DNA of 64,000 nucleotides from Neovahlkampfia damariscottae (GCA_016618085.1 JABLTG010000081.1:22160-86159); one strand, 5' to 3'; positions 39,801-51,276 are shown, counted from the first letter of the stretch. A program made the numbers and translations. The notes: generated by a model from the letters alone, not told the origin.

Positions 39801-42800
39801 TCATTTTTTTAGCAATTTCAAAGAATTCTTTGATTAATTGTTCTAATTTTGATTTTAATTGATCTCTTGCTCTGACAGGTCTTAAAGAACCAAGAAAATC
39901 ACTTGTTTCTGTATGTTGATGACAATTTAAAATGTGTAAATGTTGATTTCTGATAAAACTATATAATTGTGCAATTGTTGTTTTTCCACAACCTGTTTCT
40001 CCAACAAGTAAAACTGGTTCTTTGTTTTTAATACATTCACCAACTAATCTAAACAAACGTTTCATTGATTGAGTCCAAACTATATTTGTAAAATTTGAAG
40101 TTGAACTTGATAATAATTCGAATAATTCTTTTGTTTCATTTTCTGATTTCCATTCATATAAAGAATTAACGTCAAGTGTTTTAAACTCTGAAACTTTTTT
40201 GTGTTTAGGTTTTCCTAAAACATTAATTTCTAAAGATTCTTTAACAATTTCTTTTTCATCATCTTTTCTCAATCTTTCAGCAAGTAACATATAACCAATT
40301 TGTGCAATATCTTGTTTTGATGAAATGTCAAATGCTTTAATTCTTTCAGCCCATCTAAATAAATCTCTTGGAGTAATGAACCCAGTTTTTCCTGCAAAAA
40401 TTTTTGATCTTTGTCTGTGAGATTGTAAATCTTTCATCACATTAACCATACAAGTAGCAAATGATTTTGGAATTAAACATCTTTGTTGAAGAATTTGAAT
40501 CAATTCATTACCTGGAATATCATCAACATGTAATTCCATAAATCTATTTCTAAAAGCACGTGAAAGCATTTTTCTTCCACCATAAACACCAGGTGGATTT
40601 TGAGTTGCAAAAAGTTGAAAATGTGGATGTGGTTTAATAACTTCTTGAGTTTCTGGAATGAATAATTCTCTATTATCATCTAAAAGTCTATTTAAACCTT
40701 CTAAAATATCTGAAGGTGCAAGATTTAATTCATCAAGAACAATCCAATATCCATTTCTAACTGCTTCAACTAAAATACCTTCTTTAAAAATTAATTTTCC
40801 TTCTGAATTGGTAATATAAGTTCCAAAATATTCTTGTAAATCAGTTGTTTCATGATTATTAATTCTAACAAATCTATGTCCAGTTCTTTCTGCTAAATAT
40901 TTTACCATTGAAGTTTTACCAGCAGATGTTGGTCCTTGTAATAAAATTGGATATTTGTATGAAATTATAATTCTTGCTAAATTCTTTAAATTTTCATTCA
41001 CTGTTGGTGTTCTAATGAATGAATTTGAATTTAAAAGTTCCAATGGACCTGATTTAATCCAAAAATGTTCAAATTGAACAAATTGTTTACCAGGTGATTT
41101 TGGAGTTGAATTTAATTCATTTGTATGTGTTTTTTTCAAAACGTATTTTTTAATTAAGTTTTCCATTATTGGAATTGAATTTGAATTTAATTGTGTTAAA
41201 AATGACATACATAAACCTTCATATAAAGATCTTTCAATACCATAAGTATTTAAACATGTTTTTGTAAATTCTAATGCTCTTGATAATGTTCTTAAAGAAT
41301 ATTGTGGTTTTTGATTTGATCCATCAGAAAGATTTGTTAAAGCTTGTCTTTTTGATTCTAAAAAGAAATCAACAATATCTTCAACAGGTGGATTTGAAAT
41401 TACTGATTCAAGATATCTTCTGACTACAATCTTTAAATCATCTCTATCTTCTAATTCTTTTACATAAAACTCTGTAAATCTACTTCTTAATGAAGGTGGT
41501 AAATTCTTTTTACCAATATCAGTTGGTGGATTCATACATGCAAATAATCTAAAATTTGGATGTCTTTTAATTGGTTCTGTATCTCCTTTTTCTGTGATAA
41601 AAAGAGTACCATCTTTTCCTTCAAGTAATCCACTTAAACGTTCAAGTGTTTCAGTTGATGCTAAATTAATTTCATCCAATAAAATCCAATGTCCTTCTTT
41701 CAAAGCTGTAATTAAAGAACCTTCAACAAAAGAAAATGCAAACGAATTTTTTGCTAAATTTTGTTGTCTTGCAAATCTATCTTTTGCTTCTTCAAAATTA
41801 TTCCAATATTCAATTAATAAAATATCATTTTTTCTTTTTTTTGGTGATTTTGTATTTTTTATTCTTTCATCTCCATCTTGATGAATTTGAATTAATTTAT
41901 TTTTTGCTTTTTCAATTCCTTTTTCAATTAATGCAACGAATAAATCCCAATTCTTTTGATTAAAATATTCTTTAAGTTGAATTAAAAATCTTTCATTTGA
42001 TTTTGATGAAAATGTAACTGAAAAAAGTTTTTCAAAATTTGATTTTAATGAATTTGCCAAAATTCTTAAATCTATTGGTTTATATCCACCAATAAAATCT
42101 GCACTATCTGTTTGTTGATTTAAATTATGAACAACTAATTTATTTCCTAAAAGAACAGATAAATATTGAACTGTTGTTGTTTTTCCAGTTCCTGTTTCAC
42201 CTGATAATAAAACAGGTTCATTCATTTCAACACATGCACTAATTTGTTCTAATAATCTTAAACTATATTTTGTATGTGCAAATGACATCTTTTTACTCAA
42301 ACTCATTGATAATTCTTCTTGATTTCTTTTCATTGTAATTCTACCAATTGATAAATTTCCTAAATTATCTTGAATTGTTGGTTTATAATAATCATGAAAA
42401 TAAGTTAATCTTTCATTTGAAATTTCCCAAACAGTTGCAAGTCCTTGTACCATTAAATCATAAACACTTTTTTTTGAAAGCATTCCACAAAAACAATCTC
42501 TTGCTTCATTAAAAATATCATCTTTAATTTCAGATATAATATATTTTCCTTTGATTTTATGACCATGAATATTAAATACTCTATCACACCACTTAATTAA
42601 ATCTCTTAATGAAAATTTTCTTCCAAAAAGTTTATATTGAACCATATCTTTATTTTCTTCAACTTCTTCTTCTTCTTTTACAGATGATGATTTATCACCT
42701 TTTAAATGTTCATAAGTTTCAATAAATTTTGGTATAATTTCATGAAATGATTTAAATCTATCTTCTAAAACTTGTTGTACTTCATTGGTTGGTAATGTTT

Positions 42801-44144
42801 TAACAAATATTTTATGACATAAAGGAAGAATTGGAATACTTTTTTGTCTTCTTGGTACACCTGAAAATGTGTCGACTAAACTTTGTGTTAAGAATAATTT
42901 AAATCCTTTTGGTGCAGTAATTGTTTCATCTCTTGAAATTAAATATAATGAATTTGATTCAATTAAAGGAATTAATGATGAAATTACATCAAATGAAGCT
43001 AAATCAATATCTTCAATTAAAATCCATCTTCCTTCAGTTACTGCTTTAACTAATGCACCTGGTTGCCATTTAAATTCACCTGGTACATCTGTACAAATAT
43101 AAGTTCCCAATAAATCTTTGTTATCAAATGATTCATCTAAATGAACTTTAATTAAATCTGAATTTCCTGTAATTCTTGCTAATTCTTCTACTAATACAGT
43201 TTTACCTGAACCTGTTGTTCCTTCTAATAAAATTGTACTTCCTTGTGATACAGCATAAGCAAGATTTTTCATATTATCTTTTGTTGTATCTGTATAAGTA
43301 ATCATTGGATTTGTTGTAATTTTATTTCTTTTTTTTATTTAAAAATTATTTTTTTTATTTACTTTTTTGATAATAAAATACCAAAAATATTAATCATTGA
43401 AGAATTATCTTTAATTTCTTTTGTAACTTTTGGTGTTTCATTTTCACTCATTAATTTTGAATTACGAAGAAAATTATCATCTGTTTCTTTTAATCTATTT
43501 AATTTTTTTTAATACATTTTTTTTATAATTTACAATTTTGATAATTCATTTGTATCATTTACAAAATTTGAATTATTATCATGTTTTAATAAAATTGATA
43601 AACATCTTGATGAATACCATTTAATTTCTAAATTTTTTGATTCAATTCCTTTATAAAAAGCAGACCAATTCCATTTTTTTGAAAACTCTGTTGGATAAAA
43701 ATATAAAAGGTAATATGCCGCTTTAATTAATTCTAAATCTTTTTCTTCTGATTTTTGATTTAAAAAACGATCAATTAAAGGTTTTTTGTTTTTAAAATGT
43801 TTTAAAATGAATTCAATTGTATTTTCATAATATGGTATAATTTTGACAAGAAAAAATGTAACTTTATCATGTACCATTTGATTATTCAATAAACTTGAAT
43901 TTTCAATTAAAAAAGATAAAATAAGTGGTAAAATGGATTTAAATAACGTCATAATGGTGAACGTATATTTTGGTTCTACTATTAAATTTGATAAAAATTG
44001 ATGATAATCTCTTGGTTTGTAATTGTTTTCCTTTTTTTTCGTTAATTTTAATATTTATCTTACTTTGAGGAAATTATCCACCTTTATCTCAGGATGGTTT
44101 CTATTTAAAACCACAAAAAGATTTTTATAAGAAGAATCATCCAT
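27802..44144 (-). CDS. MDN1: Midasin (MDN1/REA1), dynein-like AAA ATPase of 60S ribosome assembly
   Basis: Exons 44064-44144, 43534-44030, 43363-43494 and 27802-43327 join to 5411 aa, the size of midasins elsewhere. It removes assembly factors from pre-60S particles in nucleolus and nucleoplasm by pulling with its MIDAS domain. The three 5' exons give the conserved N-domain (KPRDYHQFLSNL, KKWNWSAFY, FGILLSKK). Six AAA modules follow with Walker A GTTGSGKT (~277), GETGTGKT (~616), GPTSAGKT (~1042), GETGCGKT (~1351), GSPGVGKT (~1746) and GPSSCGKN (~2074); the last has Asn for the usual Thr/Ser, so AAA6 may not hydrolyse ATP. Then come a long alpha-helical linker, an Asp/Glu-rich tract (~4520-5090) and a VWA/MIDAS domain with DDSKS (~5206). 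The 15.5-kb last exon has no intron. Confidence 0.96.
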
Positions 44145-44360
44145 TGTTCAGATGTTCGATTTTTTGTGCAGGTGGTTGACCAATAAAAAGTCGTATTACA
44201 TTCAATTTAAAGAAGATTCTTGAAAATTTTAAATTTTACATGAATTACATCAAATATTCAAAAAAATAAAAGTTCTGTTATTGTGAAAAAATAAATCAAA
44301 TTGATTGGACAACTTCAAGTTCACCAAATTTAGACAAAGTAAAAAACCAACTGAAATAGT
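44145..44360. promoter_or_regulatory. Divergent promoter of midasin and CBS-protein genes
   Basis: This 216-nt spacer holds two boxes, one near each gene: GACCAATAA at 44178-44186, 36 nt from the midasin ATG, and GATTGGACAA at 44303-44312, 53 nt from the CBS-gene ATG. The rest is AT-rich with no coding frame. Confidence 0.5.
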
Positions 44361-45436
44361 ATGTCCACAGTTAAAGAAATCCTTGAAGCCGTAAAGGTAG
44401 AAGAATGTGCTCCTAAGTCATCAAAAATTCTCGTTTTGAGCAGCGAAGATCATGTACCAGATGCTTTAAAAGTTTTTTTTTTTTTTCATTTGATTTTTAA
44501 CAGTTTAGAAACTCATTGACATGAACATTGTCAGTGCCCCAGTTATAAATGAAGAAACTAAAGAATTTCTTGGTCTTTTAGATGTTGTTGATATCTTAGC
44601 TTTTGTAGTTTCAATTTTCGACAATAAATCAACTGACAAAGAACATGGTGGAAATATTTTCAAAAGTCTTACAGCAAGTGAAAAATACTCAAAACAACCT
44701 ATTGGTGACATTACAAATATTATGCATAACTCAATTACACCTGTAAAAGTTGGTACAAACCTTTGGGATGTTCTTCAAATTTTTGTTGATGGTGCTCATC
44801 GTGTCCCAGTCATCACAGAAGAAGGAAAACTCATTTCAATTCTCACACAAGTTTTTTTTTTTTTTTTTTAAACCTTTACATCAAATAAGGCTGCAGTTGT
44901 AAACACTCTCGCAAAACATCCAAATGCACTCGGTGAATTAGGTAAACAAGATGTTCAAACATTGAAAATTGGTACATCACCTGTATTTACAGTTCAAAAA
45001 AATTCAACAGTTGTTGATGCTTTCAAAAAAATGAATGAATTAGTAAGAAAAAATAGGAGAAATTAACATTTTGAAGAGTAATATTTTTTGTTGTTTTTAA
45101 TATTCTTATTTAGAAATTAGTGGTGTTGGTGTAGTTGATCAAAGTGGAAAGCTTATGGGAAATATCAGTGCTCGTGATTTGAAATATATTAAACCAAATC
45201 AAATTTTTTCAAACATGTTAAAATCATGTGGACAATTTATTTCAGATATTAAACAATCAATTATTGAAGAAAATGCACCAGTTATTGCTGTAAATCCTGA
45301 TACAAAATTCTCATTTGTTCTTGGAAGAATGGCTGTAAATCGTATTCACAGATTATATGTTTGTGATAAAGATCAAAAACCAACAGCAATTATTTCATTA
45401 AGAGATCTTCTTACATGTGTTCACAAAAATCAATAA
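44361..45436 (+). CDS. Four-CBS-domain protein, AMPK gamma/SNF4-like
   Basis: Exons 44361-44471, 44509-44850, 44890-45042, the single base 45077, and 45114-45436 give 309 aa. CBS motifs bind adenine nucleotides; four in a ~310-residue protein is the layout of the AMPK/Snf1 gamma subunit, the energy sensor. Recognisable CBS strands: DALKKLIDMNIVSAPV, LWDVLQIFVDGAHRVPV, VVDAFKKMNELKISGVGVVD and VLGRMAVNRIHRLYV. The first acceptor is the second AG (44507-44508); the earlier AG leads to a stop. Joining 45042 directly to 45114 breaks the frame; including A45077 restores it and the expected Lys-Ile-Ser. No kinase-interacting N-terminal extension is present. The stop is within AATAAA. Confidence 0.87.
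45077..45077 (+). other. Candidate single-nucleotide micro-exon of the CBS-protein gene
   Basis: Between 45042 and 45114 lie two strings that each look like a normal intron of this genome: 45043-45076 (34 nt, GTAAGA..GAAG, with TTAAC inside) and 45078-45113 (36 nt, GTAATA..TTTAG). Only base 45077 (A) remains between them, and adding it restores the reading frame. The alternative is one missing A in the AAA at 45114-45116. Confidence 0.5.
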
Positions 45437-45457
45437 ATCTTTTTTAAGTAACTTTTT

Positions 45458-46816
45458 TTATTGTCTTCCGTTTGGTAATAAATCCAATAATGACCAAACA
45501 CCACCAAATAAATCTAAAGTGTGATGATCTTTTGTAATGATTGTTAATCCAGTCGAATAGGTATGTGTGACAAATCCTTGATTTAAATGAAACACTGAAA
45601 TACCAGGTTGTTGAACTCCATCAGCTTCAACTGCAAAATCTGAATTAAAAGAATTTAATTCGCTTGAAACAACTCTATTTTTCCAAAAACGATCATTAGA
45701 TAAAGCATCTAAACTTTGAGGTGATGATTTTCCAACAACCACAAAATTTGCTTTTTTATTCAACAGTGGCAAATTGCTCTTCAAGTTAAAATTTAATTTT
45801 TTTTTTTTTATTATTACTTGGAATGTATCAATTAATGTAGTGCAATATGAACAATTTGGATTATCCAAATGAAACACAATTAATGAATTTGAAGTTAAAA
45901 ATAATTCTGATAATTTCACAAAACGTATTTTTGAATCTTGTATTTCCTGAAAATCATAATCTTTAATTGTTTGAAAAGATAACATTTTTCTTAATGAATT
46001 TATATAATGATATTGATCTAATAATTTCTTTTCTTCTTCAATAATTTTTTTTCTTAAATTAAAAGACTCATCCACTTTTGGTTGTTCCATCATTCCTGGT
46101 TGTTGTTGGTGAGGTAATGGTGGTGGTAATGGTTTATTATATCGATATTCATCTTCAAATTTTGGTTTTTTCATCTCAGGATTCTCATAAAATCTTCCAT
46201 CACTCTCATAATCATAATTTCTTTTTAACATCATATTTCCACTGCCACTATTATAACCACTCTGATTTCTTTGATCAAAATTTTTATTTGGTTGTTGATA
46301 GTACTATTTTTAAAAATTAGAAAAAAAAAAAAAAAAAAACTTGAGAGTCGTAGTCGTTTCTTCTTGGTGGACTTCTGGAAACTTGATATGGTCTTTGTGA
46401 ATAACCAGGTCCATCATATCTTTCTTGTGATCTTTTCATCAGTGCTTGCTTACCCATATGATTTAATGGCTTTAAAATGGTTATTTATTTTTTTTTTTCA
46501 CTTTTATATTTTTAAAGTTCACTCTAATTGGAAATCTTCCAAGTGTAACACCATTCATTTTATTTAATGCTAATTCGGCTTCGGATATTTTTTCATATTG
46601 AATAAATCCACATCTTTCAAATTTAAAATAAAAAAATTCAAACTTTTTTCCGACCAGTATTGTGTGGTCAACAATTCTTCCAAATGGTTCGAATGCTTTT
46701 AAAAACTCTGCTTCTGGCATTTCTTCATCAATACCGCCTACAAAAAGTGTTGTATCTGGATTTCTTTCGAAACGTTTTCCTGAGTCACTTTTTCCTTCTT
46801 CTCTATTTGAAGACAT
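45458..46816 (-). CDS. RRM RNA-binding domain fused to thioredoxin-like DUF899 domain
   Basis: Exons 46644-46816, 46502-46613, 46341-46469, 45818-46303 and 45458-45778 join to 406 aa. Residues ~18-95 form an RRM: RNP2 LFVGGI and, after removing a 30-nt intron, RNP1 KKCGFIQY. A linker rich in Arg, Tyr, Ser, Pro and Gln (~95-215) resembles splicing-factor tails. The C-terminal half is a DUF899/thioredoxin-fold domain with a CSYC redox-type pair in HLDNPNCSYCTTLIDTF, plus VVVGKSSP and GVQQPGISVFHL. Only RNA binding is reasonably supported; a redox role is inference from the cysteines. ATTGG lies 5 nt before the ATG (46821-46825). The stop is in AATAAA. Confidence 0.85.
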
Positions 46817-46854
46817 TTTGATTGGTTAAAATAAAAAATAATTTATTCAGATTT

Positions 46855-47653
46855 TTATACTTTAGGTTCATAATGTTTTTTAAAATAGTGTAATGCATCT
46901 TTTGGATTTGTTTCAATTGTATCTTTTCCTTCATTCCAATTTGCAGGACATCCTGATTTATGTTTATCGGAAAATTGAAACGCTTTCATGTTTAATATTG
47001 TAAATAAATTTTACCTTTAATCAAACGAATAATTTCTTCAACATTTCTTCCAACTGATAAATCGTTCATTTGAACTTGTCTGATTTTTCCTTTTTCGTCA
47101 ATGATGAATGTTCCTCTTAAAGCAACTCCTTCATCTTCACCTTCTGGAATTAAAACACCATACGATTTTGAAATAGTTTTTGTTTGATCAGAAATTAATG
47201 GGACGTTCACAGGACCTAAACCACCTTTCTCTCTTGGTAACTTTGTCCAAGCTAAATGTGTAAATACTGAATCAACAGAAAGTGCTAATACTTGAGTGTT
47301 AATAGATTCAAATCTTTTGATAGCTTCACTAAAAGCAATAATTTCTGTTGGACAAACAAAACTAAAATGTTAAAAAGTGTCAGTGGTTACGTAAAATCAA
47401 GAGGATAAAACATTAATACAACATATTTTCCTTTAAAATCGGAAAGTTGAATTTCTTTAAATTCACTATTTGGCATAACCGCTTTTGCTTTGAAATTTGG
47501 AGCAAAATTTCTGACTGTAGCTTCAGAGCAAGTAGTTCTTGAACATGTTGATGTATCATGTTTTTGTGAAGCAATAGCATCAATTGTTACTGTTTCGGAA
47601 CAAACAAAACCAACAAAAATAACAAAAAAGAGAAAACTTTTGGATAAGAGCAT
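46855..47653 (-). CDS. 2-Cys peroxiredoxin with signal peptide (PRDX4-like)
   Basis: Exons 47391-47653, 47015-47361 and 46855-46982 give 245 aa. It reduces peroxides with thioredoxin-type donors. A hydrophobic signal peptide (~1-19) and a short Cys-containing extension precede the domain. The peroxidatic Cys is in FTFVCPTE, split by a 29-nt intron, and the resolving Cys in SGCPANW, also reached by splicing. [13 protein letters not shown] and [10 protein letters not shown] are typical. The signal peptide suggests the ER or secretion, as for PRDX4. ATTGG lies 8 nt upstream of ATG 47653, in the 42-nt divergent promoter shared with mS34. Confidence 0.94.
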
Positions 47654-47695
47654 AAAAATGATTGGTGGAATTTAACAACAAATCAAAACGTTTTT
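47654..47695. promoter_or_regulatory. 42-nt divergent promoter between peroxiredoxin and mS34
   Basis: Only 42 nt lie between two divergent ATGs. ATTGG at 47661-47665 is 8 nt from the peroxiredoxin start; the side facing mS34 has only AT-rich sequence. Untranslated leaders here must be very short or overlap. Confidence 0.45.
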
Positions 47696-48138
47696 ATGAG
47701 TGTTAGAAAAATTGCAACATCTTTGAAGTCAATTCAAGATGCCATTATTTTTAGAAAAAAAAAACTTGATTGTCCACAAAAGAATTTGTTCGAAATTTTA
47801 AAATACAAATCCAACGCAGTAGGAACTTTAGTCAGAAAAAAAAAAGATGTTGGTTTCATTTATTATAAAGTTACTAATTTAAAAATGACTCCTGATGGTA
47901 GACATGGTAAAATATATGGTATTAAATATATTGGTGAAAAACAACAATATGAAGAACCTAGATTATTGAGGTACATTGTTTAATTTTTTTTTATATTTCA
48001 AGAGGAGTTCATAAAGATATTTGGAGATATTTGAGTGATGAAAAAATTGAAAAAATGAAACAAAAGTTAATACAACAAAAAGAAATGAAACAAGATTTTG
48101 AAAAATTGAAAGAACAAAATGCGAAACATGCAAAATAA
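47696..48138 (+). CDS. Mitochondrial small-subunit ribosomal protein mS34
   Basis: Exons 47696-47970 and 48003-48138 give 136 aa. The pattern NLFEILKYKSNAVGTLVRKK, a middle Y.VT element, DGRHGKIYGIKYIGE and a final RLLRGVHKDIWRYL matches the mS34 family, a component of the mitochondrial small ribosomal subunit, though this copy is shorter than animal MRPS34. The intron at 47971-48002 (32 nt) is needed to reach the GVHKDIWRYL element. The C-terminus is a Lys/Glu/Gln-rich helix. The stop TAA is in AATAAA and only 13 nt separate it from the EEP gene stop. Confidence 0.72.
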
Positions 48139-48151
48139 ATTTTTTTTTTAA

Positions 48152-49413
48152 TTATAAAATTAAATCAATATAAACTGGACAATGATCACTTGATTTTGGT
48201 CTATCTTCACCAACACCAACATATCTTACACCTTCATATTTTTTTGCTCTATAAGGTTGTCCTTTTCTGAATATTACAGGTTTTTGTTTTGGATTTTTTA
48301 AAGATAATTGTTTTGAAATCAAAATATAATCTAATTGATGATAATTATCATCACCTTTATAATAATGAGTCCATTGTTTTTTTTCTGGTAATCTTTTTAC
48401 AACGTTTTCGAGTTGAGGATGAGATAAAAGAGAATTTAATGATGTATTATCATCTTCATAATCATTAAAATCACCCATTACAATAAAATCACCTTTATAT
48501 TTTTTCTTTTTCCATTCTGTATCTATTATGGATGCAACTTTATCAACTTGACATTTTCTTCTATGTTTTGTTGAATCTCTACCTTTCATCATACTCGTAA
48601 AGTGATTAATATATAAAAATAATGGTTTGTCTTCAACAAGTATTTGAACTTCTAAACAATCTCTTGGAAATAAATATGCGTCATTCATTTTTAAATGTCT
48701 ATTTGATTTTACACAAACAATTGGAAATTTGCTCAGTACACCAACTTCAATTTGTCTTGGATCATGTCCATCAATTACCTTTTTATTTTTAATTTTAGTT
48801 TCAAATCCTACCATTGAATACTTGTACATTTTTTTTAAAAATTTGTTGTTGAATTTATCTAAAACTTGAAGACCTTCAACTTCTTGAACTGCTAATATAT
48901 CACAATTCATTTCTCTAATAGCTAATGCTGATAATTTTGTGCCTTCAACATCTTCAAATTCAGCAACTTAAAAATTAATCATGAATGACAATTCCTTTAC
49001 CTTTTATATTATTTATCAAAAATCCCTTTGGTTCCATATCATCTTTATTTATATCATTATTGAATTTATATCTTGCAAAAAGATTTTCAACATTAAAAGT
49101 TCCAACTCTAATAGTTTTTTTAGTTAACATCACTTCTTCTTCAATGTCAATGGAATCCAAATTCATTTCACATTCCTTTATTTTTTAATTTTTTAATATA
49201 ATTTACAGACAAAGAAATTTCTTTTTGGTGTTTTTTTTGTAATTTTTTCTTTGCTATTTTTTGAGCTTTTTTTGACAGTTTATTTTTTTTGTGAATTTTT
49301 GATTTTGGTTCAACTTCTTCTTGTTCAAAAATAATTGTTTCTTTTTCTTTCACGTCCAAAACTTCTTCAATTATCGGTTTATAACCAATAATTACCCTCT
49401 TTTTCTTTGGCAT
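48152..49413 (-). CDS. Endonuclease/exonuclease/phosphatase (EEP) family protein
   Basis: Exons 49207-49413, 49001-49175 and 48152-48966 join to 398 aa. The EEP core shows VGTFNVENLF, ILAVQEVEG (metal Glu), GVLSKFPI, INHFTSM, IVMGDFNDYEDD, QLDYILIS and the final SDHCPVYIDL (catalytic Asp-His). Members act on DNA, RNA ends or phospholipids; the substrate is not decidable here. The first exon encodes a Lys-rich stretch (starting PKKKR, later KKNKLSKKAQKIAKKK) that looks like nuclear/nucleolar targeting. The 81-residue frame at 49168-49413 looks like a separate gene, but the 31-nt intron 49176-49206 joins it in phase to the EEP frame. ATTGG lies 11 nt upstream of the ATG. Confidence 0.83.
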
Positions 49414-49512
49414 GTCTTTTTTGATTGGTTAAATAGGATTGACGAATCAAATACTTTCCCACTTAAAACTCTTACTTATTTCAACGCTACTACAAAATCA
49501 CTACCAAGTTTA

Positions 49513-50686
49513 ATGTCAAACCACAAATTAAACGCAATTATTAAAGAATACCTGAGAAGTAACAATTTTGAAGAGACTTTAGCAAGTTTTAAAAAAGAAG
49601 AGGAAGCTGTTCAAGAAAATTTTCAAAGAGAGCAAGAGGAGGTGAATGTAAAAAATTTAGAAACGCTTTATGAGGAGTATATCGTTCTAAAAAAAGAGCA
49701 AAAGAAAAAAGATGATTTTATTTCAACTTTTAACAACCCTGTTTCAAACCAAATGGTGAATAACATGATGTCTTCAATGTACAATTTAATAGAGGTGTAC
49801 AACAAAACTATTTTAAATCCACAACAAAATGTACAACATCGTTCAACGACACCAACACAAAATTTAATACCACAAAATTTGATACCTCACAAAATTCAAC
49901 CAAAACCATTAACAAAAAAACCAAATACAAGTTTGAAAAATGCAATGAATTTCTAATTTATTTCCATTAGGTACAATCGAAAATTCTAAAAAGAGTCAAA
50001 AAAAAAATCCGTTACCAGTCGGAAAAATGGCGCCAAATCTCAACTCGATTCCAAACACAAATCAAAATTCAAGTCTACATTTAAATTCAACTCTAAACAC
50101 AAATTCAAAACAAGTAAAACAAACAACACCAACTTTACAATCCAAACCTTTTCTTCAACAAACACCAAAACAATTATTACCAAGAAAACAACAACAAAAG
50201 AAAGATGCACCTTCACAAAAAACCACATCTGAATATAAAGAATCAGTTGTTCTTCCAACTTCAATTCAAAACAAAGAAAACTTTAAACCAAAAGAAGAAG
50301 AAATTAGTCCTATCAAACCAATGTCAAACAATAATTCACTTACACAAAAACAATATGATGAAATTATTAATTTGGATTCATCTGTTGGTCTTGAAGATAT
50401 TTTGAATCATAATATATTTTTAACACCTGAATCAAAAAAGAGAGATCGTGATCACAATCATAATGAAAATGATTTTAAATTAATGTACACACCAACGGTT
50501 GAAGATCTTTTTGATAAAGAAGAAGTCAAACAAAATCCAAATAAAAAATGTCGTGTGAATTTAGAATCAACTGCTTTTGAAAGTGTAAGAGTAAATATCG
50601 TTAAACTAACCATTAATTAGCCAAATATTAAACCTTCTTTGAGTGACGTTGAAAATATTTTAAAAAAAATAAATTATAATAAATAG
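49513..50686 (+). CDS. LisH-motif protein with low-complexity Asn/Gln/Thr-rich body
   Basis: Exons 49513-49930, 49971-50590 and 50621-50686 give 367 aa. Residues ~3-35 (LNAIIKEYLRSNNFEETLASF) fit a LisH dimerisation motif, followed by a Glu/Lys coiled coil to ~75. The rest is disordered, rich in Asn, Thr, Gln and Pro, with no recognised domain. The last intron (50591-50620, 30 nt, ACTAAC inside) is optional for the frame: unspliced, it ends at TAG 50618-50620; spliced, the C-terminus becomes PNIKPSLSDVENILKKINYNK, a plausible helix. LisH proteins often act at microtubules, centrosomes or in ubiquitin ligases; no choice is possible here. Confidence 0.75.
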
Positions 50687-50706
50687 AAATGCTTTGTTTT
50701 TTTTTT

Positions 50707-51201
50707 TTACAATTTGATCATAGAATTACTTTGTCTTTTTAATGTTTTTGCCATTTTTTGTTGTAATAACCAATAATTTATTTGAGAATCTGCTTCAAAT
50801 ATAATATCTTCATCTTTTATCCATTCTTCTTCCTCTTCTTTTGTTAAATATTGAAATATTGTTTCAGGTTTCATTCTAAAAGGTTCATAAAATAAAGAAG
50901 CTTCACATAATTCTTTTTCAATTTCTAAAATTTCATTATCAACTTTATTTCCAACATTTTCAGTTTTTTTTTTTAAATTTTCAACTTGTTTTTTAGAAAA
51001 ATAATAAAATTACTTTCTTGTTGTTGTGAAGTTGATAAAGTTTTCAGTCCTAAATTTTTTAACACTTTTCAAAATTGTTTTTTACTGTCATATTCATTTC
51101 TTAATTTTATATATTCCTTTTTTAAAAATCCCAATTGTTTTTTGTATTCTTTGTTTTAGAAGAATAAATTTCGAACCTTGTGGAGATTTTTGATTTTCCA
51201 T
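50707..51201 (-). CDS. Small coiled-coil protein, 133 aa (four exons)
   Basis: No long open frame marks this gene, but four exons (51177-51201, 51086-51148, 51014-51049, 50707-50984) with introns of 28, 36 and 29 nt join exactly in frame to 133 aa. The N-terminal ~65 residues have heptad-like Leu/Ile/Lys/Glu spacing (coiled coil). The C-terminal half (FYEPFRMKPETIFQYL, then a Glu run and INYWLLQQKMAKTLKRQ) is helical and not recognised. CCAAT at 51220-51224 is 19 nt upstream of the ATG. It converges with the LisH gene with a 20-nt gap. Clean splicing and a promoter box support a real gene; the function is unknown. Confidence 0.7.
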
Positions 51202-51276
51202 TGAGAATTTTTTAAACAACCAATAAAATTTAACTGGACAAGTCACCCAATTAAGTTTGACCGGTACAATTGAAAA

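Noticed and set aside
43530-43952. Separate 140-aa gene upstream of midasin
   Set aside because: Its frame extends upstream without a break (KPRDYHQFLSNL region) and splices in phase into the midasin frame; content matches the midasin N-domain.
49168-49413. Separate 81-aa basic protein gene
   Set aside because: A typical 31-nt intron (49176-49206) joins it in phase to the EEP gene, whose own ATG at 49166 would leave only one base after the stop.
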